Origin: Amphimedon queenslandica
Taxonomy: Eukaryota > Porifera > Demospongiae > Haplosclerida > Niphatidae
Reading direction: 5' to 3'
DNA length: 30,963 nt
Assembly (NCBI RefSeq): GCF_000090795.2
Contig: NW_003546804.1
Coordinates: 27,820-58,782, forward strand
A program made the position numbers and the translations under genes. Under the pieces are notes generated by a model. The model did not search any database, was not told the origin of the DNA, and was given only the letters and a program-made list of their open reading frames with translations. Positions 21,025 through 30,170 of the stretch are shown in pieces; position 1 is the stretch's first letter; each line of letters begins with the position of its first letter.

Positions 21025-21662
21025 CCCTCCAAGGCACTGTCCACAGTCAGGTCCACCAGCAGATCCACAACAAGCAATGGGAGAGGGGAGGCCAGGGGCA
21101 TCATCAGAGGGTCCTGAGAGAAAAAGGAATGCAATCTGTTATGAGACAGGTCATCAGCTAAATAGTTATCCCTACCCCTTTTGTGCCTTACTCAAAGCTG
21201 CATGTGAGCTTCAATCAAGCATAAGCACCTAACTAAATGGAGCAAGTGAGCCTCCAGAGCATTCCTGCTATTAACAACAGCCACTGCTGCTTCATTATTC
21301 GAATAGCAACACAAGCGGGCACCCGTATGGGCAGAGCCTCATGTGACCACTGCCTGTACAACAGGGATCAACGCCTTCACTGCAATAGACAGGTCAGACA
21401 TACACTCTGGCAAGTGTAGCTGAAACCACCTAGCACCACAATATGCACCACACCCCCATGAGCTAGACGCATCCGAAACCACCACTATATCTGGCCTCTG
21501 CAAGGGAATAAACCTCACTACATTCAATGAGACAAGAGGAACTGCCACCAGCAAAGATCAGGAAAAAATGTTCTGTTCAACCGTATGTGGTGATTGTACT
21601 GCCATCCTCCCTGCAACAAATTGATGATATGAAGCAGAAATGCTCTGCCCGGAGGGATCACC
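21025..21662 (-). pseudogene. DIRS-like RT connection and RNase H domain
   Basis: Continuing from RT in another frame: ELLIGKLLDIAKVIPPGRAF, HHIRLNRTFFPDLCWWQFLL (21524-21660), then VVVSDASSSWGCGAYCG and ARWFQLHLPE (about 21400-21500), a DIRS-type RNase H start with its first Asp. Further left come ALIPVVQAVVT, stop, NNEAAVAVVNSRNALEAHL, LHLVRCL and YLADDLSHNRLHSFF, the second half of the RNase H with the conserved DN region (here NN) and ADDLSR. In the family it degrades the RNA strand of the hybrid. At least two frameshifts and two stops occur. Confidence 0.8.
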
Positions 21663-22739
21663 TTAGCGATGTCCAGCAGCTTCCCGATGAGCAACTCCCA
21701 AGTCCAGGTGCCAGCACCACCTATTCTCAAACCAGCCAAGCAACATCTCCTGCAACCTGTCTACTTTCTCCTGGTGGAGCCGCAGCAGCCACTTGGATGA
21801 ATCAATCTCGAACTCCAAGAAATGCAAGCTAATGGTAGGGCCCTCACACTTGTCTTCCGCTAATGGGACCCTCAAGTCGTTAGCAACCGACATTACAATC
21901 TCCAGGCTCAGGGCACATTCTGTTGTACCACATGCCACTAGCACAATATAATCGTCTAAATAGTGGTCCACATACCACACCCCTGCTTGCCAAAAACACC
22001 ACTCAATGACATCAGCCACGGCAGTAAGAATCTTGGGGGCTGAGCACAAGCCAAATCGCAAGGCGGAGTCCACAAATACCTGCCCTTCCCATTTCCAGCC
22101 CAGAAGAGGCCTGTCAGCTAGATGTACTAGGATCATTCGATACACCGATTTGATATGAATCTTGGGCATTAACGTGCCGACACCCAAATCAGCTTTTACC
22201 TCCGCTACCCTGTTGACGGATGTATACTTCAACGAGCAGAGAGCAAAATCTACCCAGCCATTGACGCTCAAACCCTCTGGGAAAGATAGGTCCGTAATCA
22301 TACTCCATTGCTCAGAGATATGCCCATTAGGGACCACACCCACTATATTCATATGCAAAGGATGACAGTCCAGTATTGAAGCCGGTAGGGGCCCCTGCAT
22401 CCTGCCCGCAGCCAACTCTCACTGAAGGTACTCCCCTACCACCTCCGACTGCTAATATGCCAAGGAGAGGTTCGTTGAAGCTGCGGTAAGGATGCATTGC
22501 CGTCTATAGCCAATTCTGAACCCGTCCTGGAGCCCACACAGGATATAGTGGGCAAGCTGCTGATCAGGAAGAGCCTGAAGCCTTGCACAGCATGCCCCAA
22601 TGCGCGCCACCAAAGGTGACTGGATTCCCACTAGTACTGTCACTGTAATGCTAGCGTACCCCTGACAATCCAACTCAAGTAACTGAAGCATATACTGATA
22701 CACTCCTAAGTGATAATAAATTTTCATGAGCGAAAGCAA
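21663..22739 (-). pseudogene. DIRS-like reverse transcriptase
   Basis: One frame from 22739 to 21663, broken only by TAG near 22452 and TGA near 22424. The first part has LPDQQLAHYILCGLQDGFRI, a motif found ahead of RT in DIRS proteins, then ELAAGRMQGPLPAS. RT motifs follow: VVPNGHISEQWSMITDLSFP, LGVGTLMPKIHIKSVYRM (motif A), GQVFVDSALRFGLCSAPKIL (motif B) and YVDHYLDDYIVL (motif C; DD at 21951-21956), then PLAEDKCEGP and LHFLEFEID. Motif A normally reads K-x-DIxxAYR; the Asp is His (CAT, 22155-22157), so the metal site is lost. The frame shifts at its end into the RNase H connection. Confidence 0.9.
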
Positions 22740-22799
22740 AACAGTAATATTTGAGCAAAATGATAGAGGTAAATGACAACACTATGTTTAATGAGCAGT

Positions 22800-23597
22800 G
22801 CAGTTAAGGAGTTAGGATGTAGCACACTGGGCCATTAGGGGGCAGGAGCTTGTTGCTGGCATTTCTGGATCTGTGCACACTGGGAAGCTGGGTGCGAATC
22901 ACACCTGCAATTGGAGTAAATATGGGCAAAGAGGCACTCCGTATAATGGCACAAAATGCCCTTGATGCTATTGAAAAGCCCACACAATGGGATACACCCT
23001 GTGGGAGCAGGTATTTAGTGCTTCTGTCTCGGTTGCCACTCCTCAGGTGCCAAGGGGCACGAACGGGCATTGTGGGTATTGGCTAAGCAGTGAGTACATA
23101 TCAAACGAATCCTAGCTCAACCGGTGAAGGCCTCGTTATACACGGTGGTGTCAATAATTCCCCAATTGAACGACCCTTGGGCGGCAGCCTGTCACCTCAT
23201 GACCGCATCGTATGAGACCCAGGCAGTGCCTTCAAAGTTACAACTGGCTGGTACGATGGTCCTTAGGTACTGGAACATGTGCAGGGCCTTTTCCAGGTAA
23301 CGAGAGATTTTAACACTAGCCATCAAAGAGAAGCACTCTACCAGACTGTAATCTCTGTTACTAGTGAGCGGCGGGAGCGAGGGATTGGAAGTTGTGCAGC
23401 TGTATCTTCATAGCGCAAGGCGTCTAGAAGTAGCTCAATTATATCCACAAAATGGCCCTTGAGAATCTTCTCTGCCATCTTAGGGGACACTACCCCTCCT
23501 CAGTTAGTTGACGAATGGGCTGTTGGGAGCTGCTGCTGCGCCGTGAATATTGGGGCATGACCCAACCCCGCCGGATCTGGTAGCTGACCCAAGGTAC
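22800..23597 (-). pseudogene. DIRS-like gag, second exon, two zinc-knuckle regions
   Basis: The segment follows an acceptor (TTTGCTTTGCCAG, AG at 23598-23599) and begins TLGQLPDPAGLGHAPIF and AQQQLPTAHSSTN; a TGA at 23500 interrupts, then MAEKILKGHFVDIIELLLDA and RRSLVTEITVW. After a frameshift near 23335 come ECFSLMASVKISRYLEKALH, FEGTAWVSYDAVMR, stop, QAAAQGSFNWGIIDTTVYNE and AFTG, stop, ARIRL. Then ICTHCLANTHNARSC, a perfect C-x2-C-x4-H-x4-C knuckle (23057-23098), and a second Cys/His cluster (CGLFN...CHYTECLFAHICSNC...H...C, about 22870-22990). In DIRS elements this protein packages the RNA. The TGA stops all sit where CGA (Arg) is expected. Confidence 0.8.
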
Positions 23598-23900
23598 CTG
23601 GCAAAGCAAAATTATAAGGTAATGTAAGCCCAGCAGCACAATCAAATAAGCCCATGGCATGAGCCAGCAAGCAAGGTATGAAGAGCGGCCAAGCCACAAG
23701 CAATAGGACAAGCAGCATACAACAAGCAAAATGGCAACGGACAACCGTATCCAGTGGCAGCAATTAAGCAACAGAGCAGAGAGTGACAGAGCAGAAAGCA
23801 AAACGGACAGAGCAACTGAGCAAGGGGCAGGAAAAAAAAGAGCAGATAGCAGCAGAGAAGCAGTGGAGCTAGCACCAAAGAGAGAGACAGAAAACTGACC

Positions 23901-23990
23901 TTTAAACAAGAAGGTGCACTATAAAACCATTCACGCAACGTCATGAAATCGCTTCCGTCGATCACAGTATAAAAGGAGGTGCCCTGGGCA
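23901..23990 (+). promoter_or_regulatory. Rightward TATA-box repeat, inverted copy of 25338-25378
   Basis: Bases 23901-23926 (TTTAAACAAGAAGGTGCACT then ATAAAA) and 23968-23990 (TATAAAAGG, GCCCTGGGCA) correspond to two contiguous pieces of the reverse complement of 25338-25378, separated here by 41 bp. Two TATA boxes face right, against the direction of the DIRS genes. It may be part of an inverted terminal repeat. Confidence 0.65.
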
Positions 23991-24840
23991 CAATATGGCG
24001 GCCAGATTGAATAAAATTTAAAAATAACAAAATGGCTCCCGCACTGGCACTGTTCTTATCATGGCTAAATCACTAGCAAAACGCATTATAAAAACATTAA
24101 AATTAGCAAAGGTGAGAGAGTTAACCTACAAGCACACCTAGAAAGCATAGCAAGGAGAGAAATGGTATAATTGACTTGAAGTAATAATTTTACATTATTG
24201 TCAAATATTATATTGTATATTCTGAAAAATCTGCCAACAGCCTAAGAAACACGGTCAATGATGCTGTCGGGCAGGTAATAAGTGATAGTGGCAAGGGAAT
24301 AGCCCTCACTACTACACAGAAAACCAGCCCAAGAACCGCCACCACTGGGACCAGACAGCCCTGCTGACTATACCATAAAACAGCCACCATCATCAAGTAT
24401 AAGTGGTTCCAGCAAAGACCCCAACATGGTCCTCATTCAGATCCTAGTACTGGTAGCAGTTGTAACATTCAACGATCTACTGGAAGAAGTAAATACAAAA
24501 ATATTATTCTAAATTTTAAAAAATATAAACATTATAGGGTTGAATAGATATTGGGATGGTGAGGAGCCTCCTGTATCTGTGTACCTCTTCCCAACTGTGC
24601 TCAGTGATGCCGACAAAAATATGGCAGTACTGTGATGGTAATATACCAGCACAAGAAAAATGCTAGTACGAGCCTAAAAATATTAATGCCACCATATGAT
24701 TACTTTACATTACAAATAATACTTCTGTATCTAGTACCTAATAAACTTGAGTTACGATTACAGGACTCACAACTGGCATTGAATCGAAATTCAGCACAAA
24801 TCACATGACGATCTAAAATTATGAATAGTTTTGATGATGT

Positions 24841-24868
24841 TGATAATAATAGTAATAATAATAATAAC
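24841..24868. repeat. (AAT)n-like microsatellite
   Basis: GATAATAATAGTAATAATAA and following AAT units inside the presumed intron. Confidence 0.8.
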
Positions 24869-25044
24869 ACTAACAAAGAATACCTGTCTGTAACTGATCA
24901 TCCTTCGGTCAACCATACCACACTAACACTAATGTATGTTTCCCAATAGCCGATTCTATATCTATGCACAAAATGGCTGCTCTTCGTCCCCATCACTCAT
25001 ACCTTATTTATATATAATCACTAATTTAAACACATTATAACTAC

Positions 25045-25307
25045 CTGAAGTATTGAGCATAGCAGAAGAACTACTAGTATCATGTGATAGAGCCTCAGAA
25101 TGATTCTCTTTTTCTACTAAATCGGCGAGTAAATGAGACAGCAGTTCCAGCGCCTTCTTTTAGTGCCTAAAGACCCCTTAACTCGATCAAGCCTAACTAG
25201 AACTGGTCCTTGTCTTCTCTGAGAGTAAAATGGAAGTCCATTTGGTACCAAAACCCCATTCTTCCTGCGTTTTTCCTTGAAGAAGCAACATCATCTAGAA
25301 CCGACAT
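25045..25307 (-). pseudogene. DIRS-like gag, first exon
   Basis: About 45 bases after the leftward TATA box an ATG (25305-25307) starts MSVLDDVASSRKN. Coding-like peptides continue in two further frames: NGVLVPNGLPFYSQRRQGPV and LVRLDRVKGSLGTKRRR, then ALELLSHLLADLVEKENHSE and ALSHDTSSSSAMLNTSG, the last leading in phase across the intron into TLGQLPDPAG. A helical, acidic N-terminal segment is common in DIRS gags. At least two frameshifts are needed, so this exon is either decayed or partly misread; the last third is the most convincing. Confidence 0.4.
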
Positions 25308-25337
25308 TTTTACACGTGAATAAAACGGAAGCCACCA

Positions 25338-25378
25338 TGCCCAGGGCCCCGCCTTTTATACCGCACCTTCTCGTTTAA
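25338..25378 (-). promoter_or_regulatory. Leftward TATA promoter of the DIRS-like element
   Basis: On the minus strand: TTAAACGAGAAGGTGCGG, TATAAAAGG (25352-25360) and GGGGCCCTGGGCA, followed about 30 bases later by the ATG at 25307. The spacing is right for a pol II TATA promoter. The GCCCTGGGC motif just downstream of the TATA box is shared with the inverted copy at 23981-23989 and is nearly palindromic. Confidence 0.6.
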
Positions 25379-25761
25379 GTAATCCTGTACGGTGGACTCC
25401 TGTGATTGGGCAACCTCTGCCACTCTCTAAGTTTGGATCACCTGAAGCACTACTTCTCTTCCCTCAACCAGTACCTCTCACAGGGGAGCGTGACATGTCT
25501 TGACCTGGGGCGACCTTGCAAGGATCTCCTCAAGGAATAGCTGCCCCCAGGCGTTGCCACTCTGCCAAGAACCTCAGATGATCTTCAGAAAACGGACTTG
25601 CCATCACAGAACAGTACAAGACCTCTAATCTGACGGAAGACAACACTATACCACAGAGCAAAAAGAAGACTACCTTGCTTTGCCAGGCGCTTCAAACTGT
25701 GCCACTCCTACCCGGGCCCTTCCCCTTCATTAGCTATTTTTAAATAAATCTAAATTTAATT
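25379..25761. other. Junction between DIRS-like element and hAT remnant
   Basis: No coding signal. The stretch to about 25735 is GC-richer, like the DIRS-like element, and may hold its 5' terminal sequence; the change to AT-rich sequence at 25736 is followed directly by the hAT 3' end. Confidence 0.4.
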
Positions 25762-26400
25762 TCACACAGTACTGTTACTGTTGTATCGAAGCATTAATGA
25801 TGCTTCCAGATGATCTTAAAGTGCTGCATCCTGATGACTTCCAAATGATGAGTTCAACAATGAAAACACTCTCTCAGCTGCAGCAGAAGATGGCTGCACA
25901 AGCTGCACTTTCTTCACAGCAGATCACCAATGTGGCAGGATATCAGATTAATTTTGCAACCTTTGAAGGACAACAGGTATCTGATGAAACATCAGCTGCC
26001 TTGCCTAGATACTCTGGCAGCTCAGATTTACGGTTTGAGGGTATAGTCAAATTAGAGAAAGGAAATGAAACCAAAAAAGCAAAGGTGCTGGCATTAGGCT
26101 TCATTCTATTTTCTTCCTGTGTTATGAAAAGTCTGGCTGCTTTGAAAGCGTAAGCACTGTTCTTCAGGTCCTGACTGAACTTACCTTGTAAGTAATCCAG
26201 CCCTATTCGCACACATGAACATCCATATTCTTGCAATTGTTTGGCAAATTCCAGATTATGAGCAGATAAAACAGGACCAACCATTAAGGTTGGGATAATG
26301 AGCTGCAGTTATTCTAATTGCCAGTCTAGCCAGGACATCATAACGTTCAATTATTCATGGATCATCACCCTTTAATTGGAATCAGTAGGTAGGTATTGGC
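25762..26400 (-). pseudogene. hAT transposase C-terminal remnant
   Basis: Leftward from about 26370: IIERYDVLARLAIRITAAHY, then the frame from 26284 with MVGPVLSAHNLEFAKQLQEY, DLKNSAYAFKAARLFITQEE and SNRKSELPEYLGKAADVSSD. After a frameshift near 25965: VLQRLQN, stop, SDILPHW, stop, SAVKKVQLVQPSSAAAERVF, SLLNSSFGSHQDAAL, stop, DHLEASLMLRYN and a final TGA at 25762-25764. LPHW, QPSSAAAERVFS and the EASLMLxYN end are the hallmark hAT C-terminal dimerisation region with its catalytic Glu near AERVFS. The catalytic Asp part is missing. The plus-strand frame opposite it (25797-26153) is a shadow. hAT enzymes make 8-bp target duplications, as seen at the two MITEs to the right. Confidence 0.9.
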
Positions 26401-27127
26401 TTACATAACACATGTATCAAATATAAAAGAATTCACCACAAAAATTATTTTATCACATTTTGGCCTTATCTCATTTCATTAAATTGGAAGGTCAACTTTC
26501 TTAGACCATGTCACATATTATAATTTGCTGCGAAAGTGGGCCAAAACAATGGACTATGTACACGTAGTACATATGGCTTTGCCTTTTCATCAAAAATTCT
26601 CTGAGAAGAATTTTTCATTATTATTATATTTTTTGATGTAACAAAAATCCATAGGCGGTGCTACATGTACATGCTCTCTTTTGTAAAAAGTTTAAGTACT
26701 AAAATTTCATAGTTGCAATATTACAGGATGTATTTTTAAGCATCCCAAGTAAAACATGTTACTAATACAGTATCATGCACTTACCATATAACATAATGAC
26801 TCCCACCCCCCCTCCCTGTGTAGTACTGTTTGCTTTGATATTTTTACTCATTAATATTTTATTATTTTTAATTATTTATTTATTATTATAATATATTTTG
26901 GCTCATTATCGTAATTAAAATTCAGGTGTGGTAATAGAATCAACAAGCATTGCTTCATTTTAATATTAGGCTGACAGGCTGAGGCTAACTTGTAATAATG
27001 ATGACGACAATGTTGTTGATCCATCGGACAAGACAACTTGATATTATGTCATATGAGGTGATTGCTACTGTCAGTGCTGATTTGTAAGTGGTGTACTGTA
27101 CTCTTACTGATACACTATAACTAGCAG
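26401..27127. other. AT-rich region, no gene seen
   Basis: No coding signal beyond the hAT remnant; ATT-rich stretches at 26840-26900. Confidence 0.45.
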
Positions 27128-27457
27128 GGGCATACTAGTGATGGGCAATTCCGAGTTTGGAGTATTTGATCCTTCGATTCCTATCAGAATCATGCTTGTA
27201 TCAACATTAAGAGAAGTAGGAATGGTTTGAATGATTCCAAATGAAACTACACCCAACCACATCCGTTATTATTAATTATAGTTAATTAATCAGCAGTTAA
27301 TGTATCAATTATTGCTGTAATTGATAACACGTGGCTTTGCGGATGCGCAGATATAATACTAGGAATTGGTATTCATTTCCAATTGATTCCAGTCTCAAAA
27401 GTATTTGGAATGGGAATCGAATGCAAATATCTGGTATTGCCCATCTCTAGGGCATAG
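27128..27457. mobile_element. hAT-type MITE with 8-bp target duplication
   Basis: The element is 27136-27449 (314 bp). Its left end is TAGTGATGGGCAAT and its right end, reverse-complemented, TAGAGATGGGCAAT. It is flanked by GGGCATAC (27128-27135) and GGGCATAG (27450-27457), an 8-bp duplication with one change. TA(G)NG ends plus an 8-bp duplication are the signature of hAT elements. No ORF is present; the interior is repetitive (GATTCC, GGAAT). Confidence 0.85.
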
Positions 27458-28518
27458 CAATGTGGGCAGATGCCCCCTTCTTAAAAATCAAAGTTCAAAA
27501 TTAACAAAATAATAAGCTACTTTTGCAAAGAAAAACTGTTCTACAACTTGCATAGAAAAGGAAAAGGCTAAATCCGTCTTTCTATTATGCCATTACAGAG
27601 CTTGAAAGGTATTCGATATTGCCTATGATCGTTCAATAAGCCTGCTAATTTGAAAAAGAGGTGTTGTCAACACATTAAAAGAGCATTTTTTTGCCAAATT
27701 TTGCGGTGCGCTTTGCGCATGGCATAGCTGGACCCATCTTTGCAAAAATCTTGGATATCCCCCTCACTATGTGAACGTACATTGAAGGGGCAAGCTTGAG
27801 CCATCGATTGACATTGTTTGAATAAGATGAAAAATAAAACCAATCCAGTTCTTAGCCTGCCTACATGCATGTATATTCAAATCCGGTCCTAATGGCCGGG
27901 GTCTGAATAGAGATAACACACCAACTAATACAATCTAATCACCTAGTAAAAGAGACAAGAATGTCCTACCACTCTGAGATGTGTGTAAGAATTAAGAAAC
28001 AAGCTAATCAAGATTGTCTTACAATCTTATTTTTTTAATGAGAGTACAAATGTAAAGCGATATCTTAGATCAAACTGCTATTAAGTTCTTTAGCAATTAT
28101 GCTTTACACAGCTCCTCTCTCTTATCTACATGTAGCTGTTAGAAACTCAATCTGAGTTTGTCCAGTTTACACAGCCAAGAATTCTCATGGCTGATCTGGG
28201 ACTGTTGCCCAATATTACTGGATTAGGCCTGATATCAGTACCAGTACAGCACTGACAGCCGTCATTGTTGAATCATGAGTCGGTCTGGCCTGATCCAGTG
28301 TAGATGCTTATCATGCCTGTACGGTGGCAGACTCCGTGATTGTATCAGGACTAATAACACTAACTCAGATTGACCCAGTTGTGACTGTATACAACACCCT
28401 CGAACTTAATTTTGTGTTATTTATTTGCAATTTATTATAGTACACGTACATGTAATTTATTTCTCTCCCTTCTCTGTCTCTCTCTTTTTCCCTCCCCCTC
28501 TCTCTCTCTTTCCCTCCA
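27458..28518. other. No gene recognised
   Basis: Short frames only. A pyrimidine tract and TCCAG at about 28172 precede a frame FTQPRILMADLGLLPNIT that ends at a TGA; it may be chance. Around 28200-28340 words like GGCCTGATATCAG and TGTATCAGGAC recur. Confidence 0.4.
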
Positions 28519-29144
28519 GACAGAAGTAGAACATGGCTACCTACAGAAACGGGCCAAAAATTACGTGTATATCCTCTTCTCTATTATTTTTAATGCTAGA
28601 ACACTCAATTATTTGCTTTAAATTTTGGACAGACAGGTCCTCCTTCACATGGCGAACACTTTAGGATGAGCAATAGCTAAAGGCTCAGGAAAGTAAGACC
28701 AATTATTGCTAAAGTAATACTGTATGGGAGTATTTAAATTATGTGTGTGTACATTTGTGTATCTTCTGTTCAGAATCTCTGTATTTTCTCCAGTTCCAAA
28801 AAGACCCTTGCACCATTGACATACATGTAAGCTTTGAAGAGATTTGAGTCCAACTTTTTCTTGAAGCGGAACGGAAAGCACGGGAGAACCTCTTGCAAAT
28901 GTACTTCACTGATAATAGCCAATTAGTACTTACAGACAAAATAGCTTAATTATTGCCCTCTCTCCTTCCCCCTCTCTTTTCTCTCTCCAGTGGCGTCTTT
29001 ATGTTACGTACCAGTAATTGGTTGACAGTTATCTCATTGACAAGTCAGATGGTGTACTCTGAAGCCTTTCGTCTACAAGTCATTAAACCTACTAATAACT
29101 GCTGGATGTGGCAACACAGGAATCTAACCCCACCCTTATGCTGA
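28519..29144 (+). CDS. Possible short-exon gene, unknown function
   Basis: Three strong plus-strand acceptors occur. A CT-rich tract ends CCCTCCAG at 28518, followed by TEVEHGYLQKRAKNY and a GTGTAT donor. TATTTTCTCCAG near 28795 is followed by FQKDPCTIDIH and a perfect GTAAGC donor. TCTCTCTCCAG near 28990 is followed by WRLYVTYQ. The first two join in phase 0. Between the second and third, a protein-like stretch EAERKARENLLQMYFTDNSQ occurs, but in a phase that does not fit the second exon. I recognise no domain. The acceptors are convincing, the gene model is not. Confidence 0.22.
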
Positions 29145-29280
29145 GCTAGTTCAAAAGAAGCGAAAAGGGAAGTGTTTGTTATTGAAGACATTTCAACAAG
29201 TACAATACTTACAATGTATTTGAAGTTTTGAATTGTATATATGACATGCACTGTACATGCATCCTGATTCTAAATGACAT

Positions 29281-29370
29281 CTACGTGCATGTACATGTAC
29301 ATGTATGTATGTTGACATCAGGCAGGCTGCAGTTATTCTTTTTGATTATTTTTGTACATGTACATGAGTA
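29281..29370. repeat. ACATGTAC-rich palindromic cluster
   Basis: GCATGTACATGTACATGTAT at 29288-29307 and GTACATGTACATGAGTACAT at about 29354. The same octamer recurs at about 17570, 18230, 26665 and 28445. Confidence 0.7.
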
Positions 29371-29624
29371 CATTGTGTAATACTTATTGTCTGTATTCAT
29401 GCACAGTAAATTTGATGGTGTTACATTACACTGCAAGATGTTAAATTTTGGGGTTTTAGATTCAGAATAAGTGTTGCTATAATTTGAATAGATGTTGTAC
29501 AGTTTTTAATGTGGGTTAACTCTTGAAATAAAGTGTCACAACTTTTTGAACTAGCTCCTACACTTCATAGCATGTTGCTCATCATTCTGTAGGGTGTATA
29601 CATCAATTGATGGCCAAAATAAAA

Positions 29625-29705
29625 AAAACTCCCCACGGGGATTTGAACCAATGACTATTACATTGATGGGCAATTCATTCTAGTAACATACTACTTGAGA
29701 AGACC
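29625..29705 (-). repeat. tRNA-like relic (SINE-like)
   Basis: On the minus strand GGTTCAAATCC is a B box, with an A-box-like TAGTATGTTACTAG upstream and a T8 run just after (a pol III terminator). The arms do not fold into a cloverleaf, so it is a tRNA-derived relic rather than a tRNA gene. Confidence 0.3.
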
Positions 29706-29737
29706 TACATTCTATGTGGGTGATATGTTTATATAAA

Positions 29738-30170
29738 GCTGTAACTAGTGATTGGTGATATATTAATTCTTTATCGATATAAACGATATTTTATGGAATC
29801 GATTTGAATCATTATCAAAATTTTTATGCAATTTTCATTGATTTATTGACCACGCCCATTTATTAAGGTTAAATAATTAATTTTAATAAGTAATTGCACT
29901 GTTGAACTGCAAGAAAGAAGCAACTGACCAGTTGCTAGCTCAGCCTACCCCAATCAGAAGAGAACCAAGCTCAAGAGCATGAAAATGATCTTCCCTCATG
30001 ACAAGTACAGTTATATCTGTGCCATAATCATTAGCCACACCCTTGACACACCCCCAAAATGAAGGTGTGGTTATCGTATAGTTAATAAGCGATATTTCCT
30101 TTAAAAGTCCAATATCGATCGTTATCGAAAATTAAGGAAATTGGCCATATCGCCCATCACTAGCTGTAAC
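29738..30170. mobile_element. hAT-type MITE with perfect 8-bp target duplication
   Basis: The element is 29746-30162 (417 bp). Its left end is TAGTGATTGGTGATAT and its right end, reverse-complemented, TAGTGATGGGCGATAT (14 of 16 match). GCTGTAAC flanks it perfectly at 29738-29745 and 30163-30170. Interior subterminal TATCGAT/CGATAT words occur near both ends. No ORF. The ends resemble those of the element at 27136, so the same or related hAT transposases moved both. Confidence 0.92.

Larger units (their letters stand above)
23598..25044 (-). other. Apparent GT-AG intron in the DIRS-like gag transcript
   Basis: The donor is CTTCAG followed by GTAGTTAT (GT at 25043-25044) and the acceptor is TTTGCTTTGCCAG (AG at 23598-23599). 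The left exon ends one base into a codon (G) and the right exon supplies GT, so the junction codon is GGT and the frame continues. The interval is rich in stops in that frame and includes the inverted TATA repeat at 23901-23990. An alternative acceptor lies after a long pyrimidine run (AG at 23816-23817). Inference from sequence only. Confidence 0.5.
20031..25378 (-). mobile_element. DIRS-like tyrosine-recombinase retrotransposon
   Basis: Leftward order: TATA promoter (25352-25360), short first exon, apparent intron, gag with zinc knuckles, reverse transcriptase, RNase H and tyrosine recombinase ending at 20031. This order and the YR in place of a DDE integrase define the DIRS order. The RT (YLDD box, LxFGLCSAPKI) and the RNase H (VVSDAS-WG-G) are of the DIRS type. 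TATA-bearing inverted repeats at 23901-23990 and 25338-25378 may be parts of its terminal repeats. Stops, frameshifts and lost catalytic residues show that the copy is dead. Confidence 0.85.

Noticed and set aside
21527..21832. 101-codon plus-strand frame
   Set aside because: Antisense to the DIRS-like RT/RNase H junction.
23490..23965. Overlapping Leu/Cys-rich minus-strand frames of 87-139 codons
   Set aside because: Composition reflects the pyrimidine-rich strand of the presumed intron; only the part left of 23597 reads like gag.
24000..24080. ATGs after the rightward TATA box (ATGGCGGCC, ATGGCTCCC)
   Set aside because: Both open frames end within about 15 codons; no coding signal follows.
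25797..26153. 118-codon plus-strand frame
   Set aside because: It is the antisense shadow of the hAT transposase C-terminus, which has family motifs on the minus strand.
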